From the NCBI RefSeq assembly GCF_963576615.1, contig NC_088712.1, forward strand, positions 28,549,870 to 28,613,869: a DNA stretch of 64,000 nucleotides, written 5' to 3'. A model generated the notes under the pieces. That model did no database searches, was not told the DNA's origin, and worked only from the letters and a program-made list of their open reading frames with translations. Each line of letters opens with the position of its first letter. Within the stretch, counting starts at the first letter, position 1. This document shows, piece after piece, positions 46,801 through 58,711 of the stretch. The position numbers and the translations under genes were made by a program. This DNA comes from Watersipora subatra (lineage: Eukaryota; Bryozoa; Gymnolaemata; Cheilostomatida; Watersiporidae).

Positions 46801-49800
46801 TTAACTATGTTATATATTTAGTTGAGTACAGCACCCAGGTACTTTACCTATTTTATATATTTAGTTAAGTGCAGCACCCAGGTACTTTAACTATGTTATA
46901 TATTTAGTTAAGTGCAGCACCCAGGTACTTTAACTATGTTATATATTTAGTTGAGTACAGCACCCAGGTACTTTAACTATTTTATATATTTAGTTAAGTG
47001 CAGCACCCAGGTACTTTAACTATGTTATATATTTAGTTGAGTACAGCACCCAGGTACTTTAACTATGTTATATATTTAGTTGAGTGCAGCACCCAGGTAC
47101 TTTAACTATGTTATATATTTAGTTGAGTGCAGCACCCAGGTACTTTAACTATGTTATATATTTAGTTAAGTGCAGCACCCAGGTACTTTAACTATGTAAT
47201 ATATTTAGTTGAGTGCAGCACCCAGGTACTTTAACTATGTTATATATTTAGTTGAGTACAGCACCCAGGTACTTTAACTATGTTATATATTTAGTTGAGT
47301 ACAGCACCCAGGTACTTTACCTATTTTATATATTTAGTTAAGTGCAGCACCCAGGTACTTTAACTATGTTATATATTTAGTTAAGTGCAGCACCCAGGTA
47401 CTTTAACTATGTTATATATTTAGTTGAGTACAGCACCCAGGTACTTTAACTATTTTATATATTTAGTTAAGTGCAGCACCCAGGTACTTTAACTATGTTA
47501 TATATTTAGTTGAGTACAGCACCCAGGTACTTTAACTATGTTATATATTTAGTTGAGTACAGCACCCAGGTACTTTACCTATTTTATATATTTAGTTAAG
47601 TGCAGCACCCAGGTACTTTAACTATGTTATATATTTAGTTAAGTGCAGCACCCAGGTACTTTAACTATGTTATATATTTAGTTGAGTACAGCACCCAGGT
47701 ACTTTAACTATTTTATATATTTAGTTAAGTGCAGCACCCAGGTACTTTAACTATGTTATATATTTAGTTGAGTACAGCACCCAGGTACTTTAACTATGTT
47801 ATATATTTAGTTGAGTACAGCACCCAGGTACTTTACCTATTTTATATATTTAGTTAAGTGCAGCACCCAGGTACTTTAACTATGTTATATATTTAGTTAA
47901 GTGCAGCACCCAGGTACTTTAACTATGTTATATATTTAGTTGAGTACAGCACCCAGGTACTTTAACTATTTTATATATTTAGTTAAGTGCAGCACCCAGG
48001 TACTTTAACTATGTTATATATTTAGTTGAGTACAGCACCCAGGTACTTTAACTATGTTATATATTTAGTTGAGTGCAGCACCCAGGTACTTTAACTATGT
48101 TATATATTTAGTTGAGTGCAGCACCCAGGTACTTTAACTATGTTATATATTTAGTTGAGTACAGCACCCAGGTACTTTAACTATGTTATATATTTAGTTG
48201 AGTACAGCACCCAGGTACTTTAACTATGTTATATATTTAGTTGAGTGCAGCACCCAGGTACTTTAACTATGTTATATATTTAGTTGAGTGCAGCACCCAG
48301 GTACTTTAACTATGTTATATATTTAGTTGAGTACAGCACCCAGGTACTTTAACTATGTTATATATTTAGTTGAGTACAGCACCCAGGTACTTTAACTATG
48401 TTATATATTTAGTTGAGTGCAGCACCCAGGTACTTTAACTATGTTATATGTTTAGTTGAGTACAGCACCCAGGTACTTTAACTATGTTATATATTTAGTT
48501 AAGTGCAGCACCCAGGTACTTTAACTATGTTATATATTTAGTTAAGTGCAGCACCCAGGTACTTTAACTATGTTATATATTTAGTTGAGTACAGCACCCA
48601 GGTACTTTAACTATGTTATATATTTAGTTGAGTGCAGCACCCAGGTACTTTAACTATGTTATATATTTAGTTGAGTGCAGCACCCAGGTACTTTAACTAT
48701 GTTATATATTTAGTTGAGTGCAGCACCCAGGTACTTTAACTATGTTATATATTTAGTTAAGTGCAGCACCCAGGTACTTTAACTATGCTATATATTTAGT
48801 TGAGTACAGCACCCAGGTACTTTAACTATGTTATATATTTAGTTGAGTACAGCACCCAGGTACTTTAACTATGTTATATATTTAGTTGAGTACAGCACCC
48901 AGGTACTTTAACTATGCTATATATTTAGTTGAGTACAGCACCCAGGTACTTTAACTATGTTATATATTTAGTTAAGTGCAGCACCCAGGTACTTTAACTA
49001 TGTAATATATTTAGTTGAGTGCAGCACCCAGGTACTTTAACTATGTTATATATTTAGTTGAGTACAGCACCCAGGTACTTTAACTATGTTATATATTTAG
49101 TTAAGTGCAGCACCCAGGTACTTTAACTATGTAATATATTTAGTTGAGTGCAGCACCCAGGTACTTTAACTATGTTATATATTTAGTTGAGTACAGCACC
49201 CAGGTACTTTAACTATGTTATATATTTAGTTGAGTACAGCACCCAGGTACTTTAACTATGTTATATATTTAGTTAAGTGCAGCACCCAGGTACTTTAACT
49301 ATGTTATATATTTAGTTGAGTGCAGCACCCAGGTACTTTAACTATGTTATATATTTAGTTGAGTGCAGCACCCAGGTAATTCAACTATGTTACATATTTA
49401 GTTAAGTGCAGCACCCAGGTACTTTAACTATGTTATATATTTAGTTAAGTGCAGCACCCAGGTACTTTAACTATGTTATATATTTAGTTGAGTGCAGCAC
49501 CCAGGTAATTCAACTATGTTACATATTTAGTTAAGTGCAGCACCCAGGTACTTTAACTATGTTATATATTTAGTTGAGTGCAGCACCCAGGTACTTTAAC
49601 TATGTTATATATTTAGTTGAGTACAGCACCCAGGTACTTTAACTATGTTATATATTTAGTTGAGTACAGCACCCAGGTACTTTAACTATGTTATATATTT
49701 AGTTAAGTGCAGCACCCAGGTACTTTAACTATGTAATATATTTAGTTGAGTACAGCACCCAGGTACTTTAACTATGTTATATATTTAGTTAAGTGCAGCA

Positions 49801-51441
49801 CCCAGGTACTTTAACTATGTTATATATTTAGTTAAGTGCAGCACCCAGGTACTTTAACTATGTTATATATTTAGTTAAGTGCAGCACCCAGGTACTTTAA
49901 CTATGTAATATATTTAGTTGAGTGCAGCACCCAGGTACTTTAACTATGTTATATATTTAGTTGAGTGCAGCACCCAGGTACTTTAACTATGTAATATATT
50001 TAGTTGAGCGCAGCACCCAGGTACTTTAACTATGCTATATATTTAGTTGAGTGCAGCACCCAGGTACTTTAACTATGTTATATATTTAGTTGAGTGCAGC
50101 ACCCAGGTACTTTAACTATGTTATATATTTAGTTAAGTGCAGCACCCAGGTACTTTAACTATGTTATATATTTAGTTGAGTGCAGCACCCAGGTAATTTA
50201 ACTATGTTATATATTTAGTTAAGTGCAGCACCCAGGTACTTTAACTATGTTATATATTTAGTTAAGTGCAGCACCCAGGTACTTTAACTATGCTATATAT
50301 TTAGTTGAGTGCAGCACCCAGGTAATTTAACTATGTTATATATTTAGTTGAGTACAGCACCCAGGTACTTTAACTATGCTATATATTTAGTTGAGTGCAG
50401 CACCCAGGTAATTTACCTATTTTATATATTTAGTTAAGTGCAGCACCCAGGTACTTTAACTATGTTATATATTTAGTTGAGTGCAGCACCCAGGTAATTT
50501 AACTATGTTATATATTTAGTTAAGTGCAGCACCCAGGTACTTTAACTATGTTATATATTTAGTTGAGTGCAGCACCCAGGTACTTTAACTATGTTATATA
50601 TTTAGTTGAGTGCAGCACCCAGGTAATTTAACTATGTTATATATTTAGTTGAGTACAGCACCCAGGTACTTTAACTATGCTATATATTTAGTTGAGTGCA
50701 GCACCCAGGTAATTTACCTATTTTATATATTTAGTTAAGTGCAGCACCCAGGTACTTTAACTATGTTATATATTTAGTTGAGTGCAGCACCCAGGTAATT
50801 TAACTATGTTATATATTTAGTTAAGTGCAGCACCCAGGTACTTTAACTATGTTATATATTTAGTTAAGTGCAGCACCCAGGTACTTTAACTATGTTATAT
50901 ATTTAGTTGAGTACAGCACCCAGGTACTTTAACTATGTTATATATTTAGTTGAGTACAGCACCCAGGTACTTTAACTATGTTATATATTTAGTTGAGTGC
51001 AGCACCCAGGTACTTTAACTATGTTATATATTTAGTTGAGTGCAGCACCCAGGTACTTTAACTATGCTATATATTTAGTTAAGTGCAGCACCCAGGTACT
51101 TTAACTATGTTATATATTTAGTTGAGCGCAGCACCCAGGTACTTTAACTATGTTATATATTTAGTTGAGTGCAGCACCCAGGTACTTTAACTATGTTATA
51201 TATTTAGTTGAGTGCAGCACCCAGGTAATTTAACTATGTTATATATTTAGTTAAGTGCAGCACCCAGGTACTTTAACTATTTTATATATTTAGTTAAGTG
51301 CAGCACCCAGGTACTTTAACTATGTTATATATTTAGTTGAGCGCAGCACCCAGGTACTTTAACTATGTTATATATTTAGTTAAGTGCAGCACCCAGGTAC
51401 TTTAACTATGTTATATATTTAGTTGAGTAAAGCACCCAGGT
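43890..51441. repeat. 43-bp satellite array, about 175 copies, in intron 10
   Basis: Unit gttgagtgcagcacccaggt actttaactatgttatatattta (43 bp). Variants at fixed positions (gttgag/gttaag, gtgc/gtac/gcgc, tatgtt/tattttatat, actttaac/actttacc) are arranged in runs. A trimeric 129-bp pattern (gagtgc, gagcgc, aagtgc) repeats around 44840-45480. A hexameric 258-bp pattern repeats with exact spacing at 47311, 47569 and 47827. The array fills about 94 percent of the intron and ends 45 bp before exon 11. Confidence 0.97.
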
Positions 51442-51486
51442 TCGACATCATTTGTCATAATTGAATAATCAAATTATTCGTTACAG

Positions 51487-51673
51487 CTCAACGGCAGTAT
51501 GCCTGTAAGCATCAGTCTGGGTGAGCGGCGCAGCCCTAAACTTGAACTCACCAGTCAGGTTAGCCTCGCAGGGTTAGCCCTTACTGATAGTGGTATGAAA
51601 CTCCACCCCGCTGTCTACACTTCTGGGCTACGAAGAGGTTTTGTTGGCTGCCTCAGAGATGTGAAAATAGATG
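51487..51673 (+). CDS. NRXN: neurexin exon 11: LNS3 C-terminal half
   Basis: Encodes ISISLG-like strands through VSLAGLALTDSG, then GLRRGFVGCLRDVKIDG, the conserved GYVGCIRDLFIDG block of LNS3. The acceptor ttcgttacag lies only 45 bp after the end of the 7.5 kb satellite array. The donor is g|gtaatg with one base left. The YxGG strand is degenerate (LAGLALTD) relative to other neurexins. Confidence 0.92.
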
Positions 51674-52063
51674 GTAATGTATTCAATGGTATCTCATTGA
51701 CCAATAGGCAACCTTTATAGTTTTCATTACCATTTACAAGTACATTCATGTATATGGCATCGATTAAATTTGAACTCGAATAGGACAAGATGATAATTTT
51801 AACAGCGAGTTCATTGTTCACTATAAAACTGATTTTTATAGAAACTTCATTCGCGAGTTTCTCTGGTCTTAATATCATAAACATGCCCATATTTAAACAG
51901 GTACCATAAATTATCAGGTTTTAATTTCAAAAATTCTAATCTTCATTGCTGATAAAATGCTTGAAGGCAATTGATAAGAATTTGTTTACACCTAATATTT
52001 CTAACAAGAAACAGACTGCAATTTGTTTAAATATAAATTCTAGCTCGTATTTTAATTCTATTC

Positions 52064-52325
52064 GCAGATTATATATCAGATTCTCAGACTATATAGATTC
52101 TCAGGCTATATATCAGATTCTCAGATTATATATCAGATTTTCAGAATATATATCAGTTTCTCAGACTATATATCAGATTCTCAGACTATATATCAGATTC
52201 TCAGACTATATATCAGATTCTCAGACTATATATCAGATTCTCAGACTATATATCAGATTCTCAGACTATATATCAGATTCTCAGATTATATATCAGATTC
52301 TCAGACTATATATCAGATTCTTCGA
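52064..52325. repeat. 20-bp minisatellite, about 13 copies
   Basis: Unit tatatatcagattctcagac in intron 11. It creates the ORF 51946-52398, which is not a gene. Confidence 0.95.
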
Positions 52326-52935
52326 ACTTATTTCATATATACTAACTGAAGATACACAGCAGCTTTTTACCAAACAATCGGCAGCATTTATTGCTTAGTA
52401 GCAGAGAAAGGTTGTAGCCAATTTTTGTTGGCAAATGTATGACAGCATTTCGTCAACTGCGAGCAACATCTAGTGACTTCGACCTTGGTCAGCAATGTCA
52501 ATTCGCTGGGCAATTCCAAACCGAAAGCGCTTCGGTAGCTAAAGGGTTAATTTTTTCGCTACTGAATTAAATCTTTTACCGTTACTTAGTTACATATTTG
52601 GTAAAACCCTAAGTTTGACAAGGGGGCATATAAATCGTCATAACTTTTGGACCAATAATCATAAAATCTTACTTCAGCCGATGCCATAAAAACTGCTACA
52701 ATTGTGTTGCCGAATAAGCTTTGAGACATTTTCTGCCACTTCTGCTACTATTGAAATGAGTATGTTCGAGTTGAACGAGTCACCAATATTATTACAGCTT
52801 TCGGCATTATTATTACTGCTAAAAATAAAATAATCTTTCAGTAGCCTTATTGTTCAATAAAAATCACAATGTCCATTGATCTACATTTAGTCAAACCTCC
52901 ATAGTTGTAACGTGCCTGACATGGCTATTGCTAGG
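52326..52935. other. intron 11 middle, nothing recognised
   Basis: No exon, RNA gene or clear repeat seen between the two minisatellites of this intron. Confidence 0.4.
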
Positions 52936-52939
52936 AAGA

Positions 52940-53188
52940 AATTTTAGCAATAACAACATGTAGCCATGTAACAACACTAGTTGGCACTGGCAATAAGCTA
53001 GCCATGTAACAACACTAGTTGGCACTGGCTATAAGCTAGCCATGTAACTACACTAGTTGGCACTGGCAATAAGCTAGCCATGTAACAACACTAGTTGGCA
53101 CTGGCAATAAGGTAGTCATGTAACAACATTAGTTGGCACTGGCAATAAGCTAGCCATGTAACAACACTAGTTGGCACTGGCAATTGCA
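52940..53188. repeat. 38-bp minisatellite, about 6 copies
   Basis: Unit agccatgtaacaacactagt tggcactggcaataagct, ending about 20 bp before the exon 12 acceptor; the last partial copy leads into the polypyrimidine tract. Confidence 0.95.
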
Positions 53189-53210
53189 TTCTTGAATTTG
53201 TCATCTTTAG

Positions 53211-53387
53211 GAATGTACCAAGATCTACGGAGACTGGCTCAGGCGCAAGGAGTTAGAGTGTCTGCCAGCTGCAACCAGTCAGCGCTGAGCTGTTCTAGAA
53301 ATCGATGCCGAAATGGAGGGATGTGTGAGCAGACTACAAGATGTAACTGTTATGAGACTGCCTACATCGGACGACTTTGCTCAGATG
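53211..53387 (+). CDS. NRXN: neurexin exon 12: LNS3 end and EGF2
   Basis: MYQDLRRLAQAQGVRVSASC matches the KDIRQMAEVQ...KPSC tail of LNS3; its final cysteine pairs with that of exon 11. EGF2 follows: C-x4-C-x5-C-x5-C-x-C-x9-C from SCSRNRC to IGRLC. The loop between cysteines 3 and 4 (EQTTR) is shorter than in vertebrates. The acceptor is catctttag and the donor gatg|gtgcgt. A 38-bp minisatellite stops about 20 bp before the acceptor. Confidence 0.93.
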
Positions 53388-53700
53388 GTGCGTTAGTCAT
53401 TAGCAATTGGTTGAGTTCTTAGGAAGTGGTTTTACGTTCTCTGCTAAATAATTGCAATGCTATCTCATTCTTCACTATCTAAATATGAACTATTAAAAGC
53501 AGATTATTATAATTCGCACCTAAAACTTTCAAATCGATTTTGCTAATCTTATTTTAGTGCTATTTGAGTGCTCAACTAGTCAAGGATAATATTAAAAGTT
53601 TATTAATCTACTAAAATTGTCTGTTTGAATAATTTTTTTTTAGAATTAGGACACCAATGTGTCACCCATGTGTGTAAGTGATATGAATATGTGTTATTAA

Positions 53701-54846
53701 TAGAGGTGGAACGAGACAGGTTTTTTAAGTTCGAGACGAGACTCGAGACACTGTCTTGTAAAAATTCGAGACTCGAGACACGAGACAGTAAAATAATGAG
53801 CATTTGGTGACGATTTCACTACACAAGTACTAGCTACTACAAGTACTAGCTACTTGGTATATATAAAATTAATAAAACTATTTTTAAATTGAATTTTTAC
53901 CTGGTGTAAACAACTTAAATACAACATTTTAATAGTGATATGCATGTAGTTTTTGTAAACAAAAGTGACACAAACAGCTCTAAAATACCGAAGTTATATA
54001 TTCTAAAAATTTTGAGCTTGATTGATCATAATTATTATAAACATATTGCTTTGTACATGTATATTTTTACCATCTATTGAATAGTTCTTACTTTTTAATG
54101 TAATGAAACCGATAGCCGTCGCTCTACAAAGAAATACCGCAACTAAAAGAACACACGATCACACTTTCATTCTTATCGTTTCATTAATGTTAAGTTTTGT
54201 TTGTGTATTAACTGTAGTATGTGAATTATATTTAAATTGTACTCATGAAATTATATTAATTACTGTATACATGCACATGTATATTCTTATATTGAGCTAA
54301 CAAAACGTCATTGTTAACCGAACACGGACTATGGTCAACACGGCCTTTCGTTCGTTTCTCCGTGTCCGGGCAAGTTTTACCCGCGATTGGTAGTATATAC
54401 GTAAAAGAGGCCCGAATTTTATGAAGGACAGTTGGTGTTTAGACACGATACGATAAAATACAGACATTTTACCCGCAAAAGTCTTATTTATTAAATTGGA
54501 TTATCCGAAGAGTAATTAGATACGACCCGGTATCTGTTTTAAGGACACAGAACCGAACCAAAATATAACAGGGCCGTTGTCCAGACTACATGATTAGACT
54601 CAGTGGCCAACATAATCAATAGCAACAGGTAGTAACGGACCGGGTATAACTTTAAAGGCAGTTGCCCGCAATCCATTACAATATATGGAGTTGTTGCTAC
54701 CACAAGAAGCCATGTTTTAACAACCTTGCGCAGGCGCTTTTGCTCTATTTCCTGTCTCGAGTTTGGCAATAGTCAAGTCGAGACGAGACCGATACGAGAC
54801 GAGACAGGTCGATACTCGAGACATCTCGTGTCTCGTTCCACCTCTA
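53701..54846. mobile_element. non-autonomous hAT-type element, 1146 bp
   Basis: Perfect 18-bp terminal inverted repeats tagaggtggaacgagaca, subterminal cgagac/gtctcg repeats at both ends, and an exact 8-bp target duplication gttattaa (53693-53700 and 54847-54854). These are the hallmarks of hAT elements. No transposase frame inside. Inserted in intron 12. Confidence 0.88.
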
Positions 54847-55063
54847 GTTATTAACAGAACTACCAGCTGGTCTAAAAAGCTACCGCAAATTATTAGACTG
54901 GCATTTCATACTAAAGTAGGATAGTTAGATTATCTTAGCTTTACATAAACCTATTCAAGTGTGGCTAAACTTGAGTGAGACATTTTTGCATGCTAATAGC
55001 CAAAAGCACATCACAAACTGATACCGGATATATATGAAGTACATTTCTATTCCATGGTTGAAG

Positions 55064-55281
55064 AGAGCCCAGTGATTCGATTTAATGGGCAGCAGCAAGT
55101 AAAGGTCAAACCTCAGGTCAAATGGGTGACGCTTGCTGAAGATATTCTACTTCAGTTTCGGACAGGCCACGCTCATGGTGCGCTGTTGAACAGTCGAAAT
55201 GTGAATCGCAGAAGTGGGCTTGACATGTTTCTCCATCTTGGGCGACTCTATATTCGTATAGCTTTGGCTGGAATAGAACAC
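55064..55281 (+). CDS. NRXN: neurexin exon 13: start of LNS4
   Basis: ESPVIRFNGQQQVKVK begins LNS4, then ILLQFRTGHAHGALL, LDMFLHLGRLYIRIAL. The acceptor used is tccatggttgaag ending at 55063; it completes the Asp-Glu codons left by exon 12. An ATG at 55054 lies in the intron and is not a start. Donor cac|gtgagt, phase 0. The junction to exon 14 falls where vertebrate splice site SS3 lies in LNS4. No cysteines are present, unlike vertebrate LNS4. Confidence 0.9.
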
Positions 55282-55302
55282 GTGAGTTAATCTCATCTCA
55301 GT

Positions 55303-55556
55303 GGCTATGTGGTCATGTTATGTGATCATGTTATGTGATCATGTTATGTGATCATGTTATGTGGTCATGTTATGTGATCACATTATGTGATCACGTTATG
55401 TGATCACGTTATGTGATCACGTTATGTGATCACGTTATGTGATCACGTTATGTGATCATGTTATGTGGTCATGTTATGTGGTCATGTTATGTGATCATGT
55501 TATGTGATCATGTTATGTTATCATGTCATGTGAACATGTTATGTGATCATGCAAAA
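55303..55556. repeat. 13-bp minisatellite, about 19 copies
   Basis: Unit atgttatgtgatc, with atg/acg variants grouped in the centre (acgttatgtgatc), starting about 20 bp after the exon 13 donor. Confidence 0.95.
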
Positions 55557-56476
55557 CAAGACCGTACTCATAGAAGATGTAAAACTATCAATACAAAAAG
55601 GATTCATGGCTTACGGTAGTAGAAAGAGCTGCTTACTACTTTTAAGAAAGTCTTGTACATTCATTGACTATACTAAAGTTATAGCCATGACATGTTTTAT
55701 CTCAGAGGACAAAACTTGATTTATATCAACGGAGACAAACAAGTATGTCTTACAAGAAATAACTCTTTTGCTCCATCACGCTTAAAATAGTATCCTGCTT
55801 TCGCAATCAGGGATCTCTTAAATTTCACAATCATAGAGGTAACTCAAATCACACAGTCTCGGAAATCTGTCAAATCTCACAATCATGGTGGTTTTTCAAC
55901 TTTAACTGTTATGCTGAAGTTATGCTCAATTATTGAATAGCTTTCTTGTGATGTGTTCTTAACAGTGTTCTAAAAGACATACGCACATGTAGTACTAGTA
56001 AGCATGTGTTAGTAAGAGACATCATTTTTACCTTGAAAGATTGAGCAAAATTTTCTTAAAAAGATGAGTTTTTGAAAAAAGATTTTTAACGGCTTGGTGA
56101 GAAATTTCACAGAAATTTCCAACTTAGCGCAATCATGTGCATGCAGTACATGTAGCATCAGCAGTGTAGGTGTAGTTCTTGGTGTAAGGTGGTTTTTGTT
56201 AAAAGATTCCCAATTCTAACAAGACGTTTTTATCAGAATAATGGGCTGTTTGTCGAAAAAAAACGCCCGTGCACCATATCATATCTGTACAGTAGCGTTT
56301 TTTATTGCATTCAAAGTTCATTAGCTGTTAACCAAATATAACCATCACATCTTCCTATTTAATTTTCTCTCCATCAAGTAGAAAGTGTTGCTTTATAAAT
56401 TTATAAGTCATGAGTGATGTTATTTTGACCTGAATTACTAATAAATAACCTCAACGTATTATACATTTCACTTTAG
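55557..56476. other. intron 13 remainder, nothing recognised
   Basis: AT-rich, with no SS3-type cassette exon that I can support, although this intron is at the SS3 position. Confidence 0.4.
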
Positions 56477-56666
56477 GTTCTGGTCATTGGTGAGAACCTC
56501 AATGATAATAGGTGGCATTCACTCATCTTTAAGAGGCGTGTCAAACAGGTCAAGGTCACATTCGACAACATAGTGGTGAAAGATGAAGAATTACCTTTTA
56601 CAAGACAACAATCGTTGTTAGAGCAGGCAATTACCATAGATGAGATCAAATTAGGTCAACCAATCG
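56477..56666 (+). CDS. NRXN: neurexin exon 14: LNS4 middle
   Basis: Encodes VLVIGENLNDNRWHSLIFKRR, in which NDNRWHSL is the DNEWHTV block of LNS4, then VKVTFDNIVV and ITIDEIKLGQPI. The acceptor is ttcactttag and the donor atcg|gtgagt with one base left. An in-frame read-through would add some 50 residues of intron before a stop, but the donor is consensus and the joined product continues the domain. Confidence 0.92.
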
Positions 56667-56832
56667 GTGAGTTGTATAAAGGCAACATGTATGACATCAC
56701 ATTGCTGTTGTATTTTGGTGGCAGACTCGTAGTGTTTGTGGTGAATGAGTTTGTCGTTTTTAGAGCTAGACAAATAACTATTTTACAGACCACCCCTTAT
56801 GTTTACTAGCTTATGTTTACTAGCTTAGTTCA

Positions 56833-56914
56833 AAACAGAAGAAACCGGTTGAAACCGGTTTCTTCTGTTTTCTTCGGTTTCTTCTGATGCAAAAGAAATC
56901 TTTTCTTTTGCATC
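56833..56914. other. two hairpins sharing a gaagaaa/tttcttc theme
   Basis: Hairpin 1 (56833-56870): perfect 18-bp stem aaacagaagaaaccggtt with a 2-base centre. Hairpin 2 (56886-56914): perfect 13-bp stem gatgcaaaagaaa with a 3-base centre. Between them lies a further partial copy, tcttcggtttcttctg. Confidence 0.85.
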
Positions 56915-57719
56915 TATCACATGGGTATGTGGAAAATAGTCGCATGTACAGCGCACTGGGTTGTGCCAACTTCCTCTAAACATATAGAACTGTACCAGTT
57001 GACACGTGCTGTAGAGTTTATCTTTGCTCTTTTCCAAAAAAATAAACCTTATTTTTTATGCGGTGATTTAAAAATTTTATATATAGTCCACCTTTACACA
57101 TGAAGTTTATATTTTTCAAGTTTGTTTGTAATACCGTTGCGTGTTGGAGCTAAATGTTTTCAAAATATGCTGTACATCATTTGATTTCTCCCATGGCCTA
57201 AAAACTGACATTTATTGTAGCTCTTTATTATATGCTATTGCAAATTGTACATCTGAAAACTAAATTTAAACAGTTAAATTTTATTTTAAAAAATTAAATG
57301 ATTAGATTTATAAGCAATAAGCTGCGGTTTGTATCATTACGTCAGCTTTGTGACACGCAAAGTGCTTTGCAATACTGACATGTGGAGAGAGGGATACTCT
57401 GCACTACTCACTTTATTCCAAGCCAAGTGGTTTTAAAACTAACTTTGTTTATGAATTTTGCATTCATTAATTACTTTGGGGGTGAAGACGAAGGAATGTT
57501 TAAATTTTACATTGTACTGTAGAGAATTCCTATATTGAAGAGGTCGTAATAAAAAGTTTCATGGTGCATGCGGTTGAGTTCTGAAGAGACCCAGCAAGTA
57601 GCGATAAAAACTGGGACCTCACTCCATAATTGAGCAACTGACATCACGCATCTGCCGATGACACCACTGTGATAATTTAGTTCATAATTTACATTTGGTA
57701 TGAATATTATAGTTGCAGC

Positions 57720-58172
57720 TTAATGCTAGGTGCTGCCTCATGATAGGTGCTGCCTAATGATAGGTGCTGCCTCATAGTAGGTGCTGCCTAATGGTAGATG
57801 TTGCCTAATGATAGGTGCTGCCTCATAGTAGATGTTGTCTAATGGTAGGTGTTGCCTAATGATAGGTGCTGCCTCATAGTAGGTGCTGCCTAATGATAGG
57901 TGCTGCCTAATAATAGGTGCTGCCTAATGGTAGGTGTTGCCTAATGATATGGGCTGCCTCATAGTAAGTGCTGCCTAATGGTAGGTGCTGCCTAATGATA
58001 GATGCTGCCTAATGGTAGGTGTTGCCTAATGGTAGGTGTTGCCTAATGATATGTCCTGCCTCATAGTAAGTGCTGCCTATTGGTAGGTGCTGCCTAATGA
58101 TAGGTGTTGCCTCATGGTAGATGCTGCCTAATGATAGGTGCTGCCTCATGGTAGGTGCTGCCTAATGATATG
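57720..58172. repeat. 17-bp minisatellite, about 26 copies
   Basis: Unit taggtgctgcctaatga with alternating taatga, taatgg and tcatag variants, in intron 14. Confidence 0.95.
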
Positions 58173-58364
58173 AGTCAGCATCATAAGTCTGGTGACTGTA
58201 TATTTCTAAACAACTTAAAATGTGAGTGTTTCTACTCAGGATTCTATTAGCTAATGACAAGGTGAAAGGCATAGAAAATGGAGCAAAATTCCTCTGTATT
58301 AGAATAAAGAGAACACAACTACGTACCAATCTTTTGATAATAGTTAGGAATGTGCTTACTGCAG

Positions 58365-58711
58365 ATGGAGATGTTCCTAACAGCGCCGGTTCTGATTGGC
58401 TAGAGCCAACTAGCCGAACCTCTTTTGTTGGTCATATGAGACAACTCCTCATCAACAACATAGCTTACTTTGAACTCGCCAGTCAGGGAGGTAATAAAGA
58501 CGTTACTTTCACCGCTGAGGTGAGCTCCAGCCCAACAGCTCCTATACATCCCGTAACATTTGGGTCAGCCGACACTTTTGTTGTGAAAAACCTCGCTGCC
58601 GGAGTTGGACACATAACTTTCTCTTTAAAGCTTAAAACCCAAGAAACTGATGGACTTATTATCTTTAGAAATGGAAAAAGACGAGATTTCATAGCCTTAG
58701 AGATGCTTCAG
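58365..58711 (+). CDS. NRXN: neurexin exon 15: end of LNS4 and start of LNS5
   Basis: Longest exon (347 nt). RTSFVGHMRQLLINNIAYFEL is the NFIGHLQSLTFNGMAYIDL end of LNS4; HPVTFGSADTFVVK begins LNS5, then ITFSLKLKTQETDGLIIFRNG and DFIALEML. LNS4 and LNS5 abut without an EGF module, as in all alpha-neurexins. The acceptor is gcttactgcag; the donor cag|gtaact is phase 0. The ORF stays open upstream of the acceptor to 58226, but that stretch is out of phase with exon 14 and is treated as intron. Confidence 0.92.

Noticed and set aside
51946..52398. 150-residue ORF with YIRFSDYISDSQ repeats
   Set aside because: Product of the 20-bp array in intron 11; a 60-bp period in protein terms, no homology.
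58226..58364. Open frame upstream of exon 15 and an acceptor-like tctactcag at 58231-58239
   Set aside because: Joining exon 14 to 58240 gives a stop within four codons; the stretch has no neurexin homology. The acceptor at 58364 fits phase and sequence.
58483..58692. Minus-strand ORF of 69 residues
   Set aside because: Antisense of neurexin exon 15.
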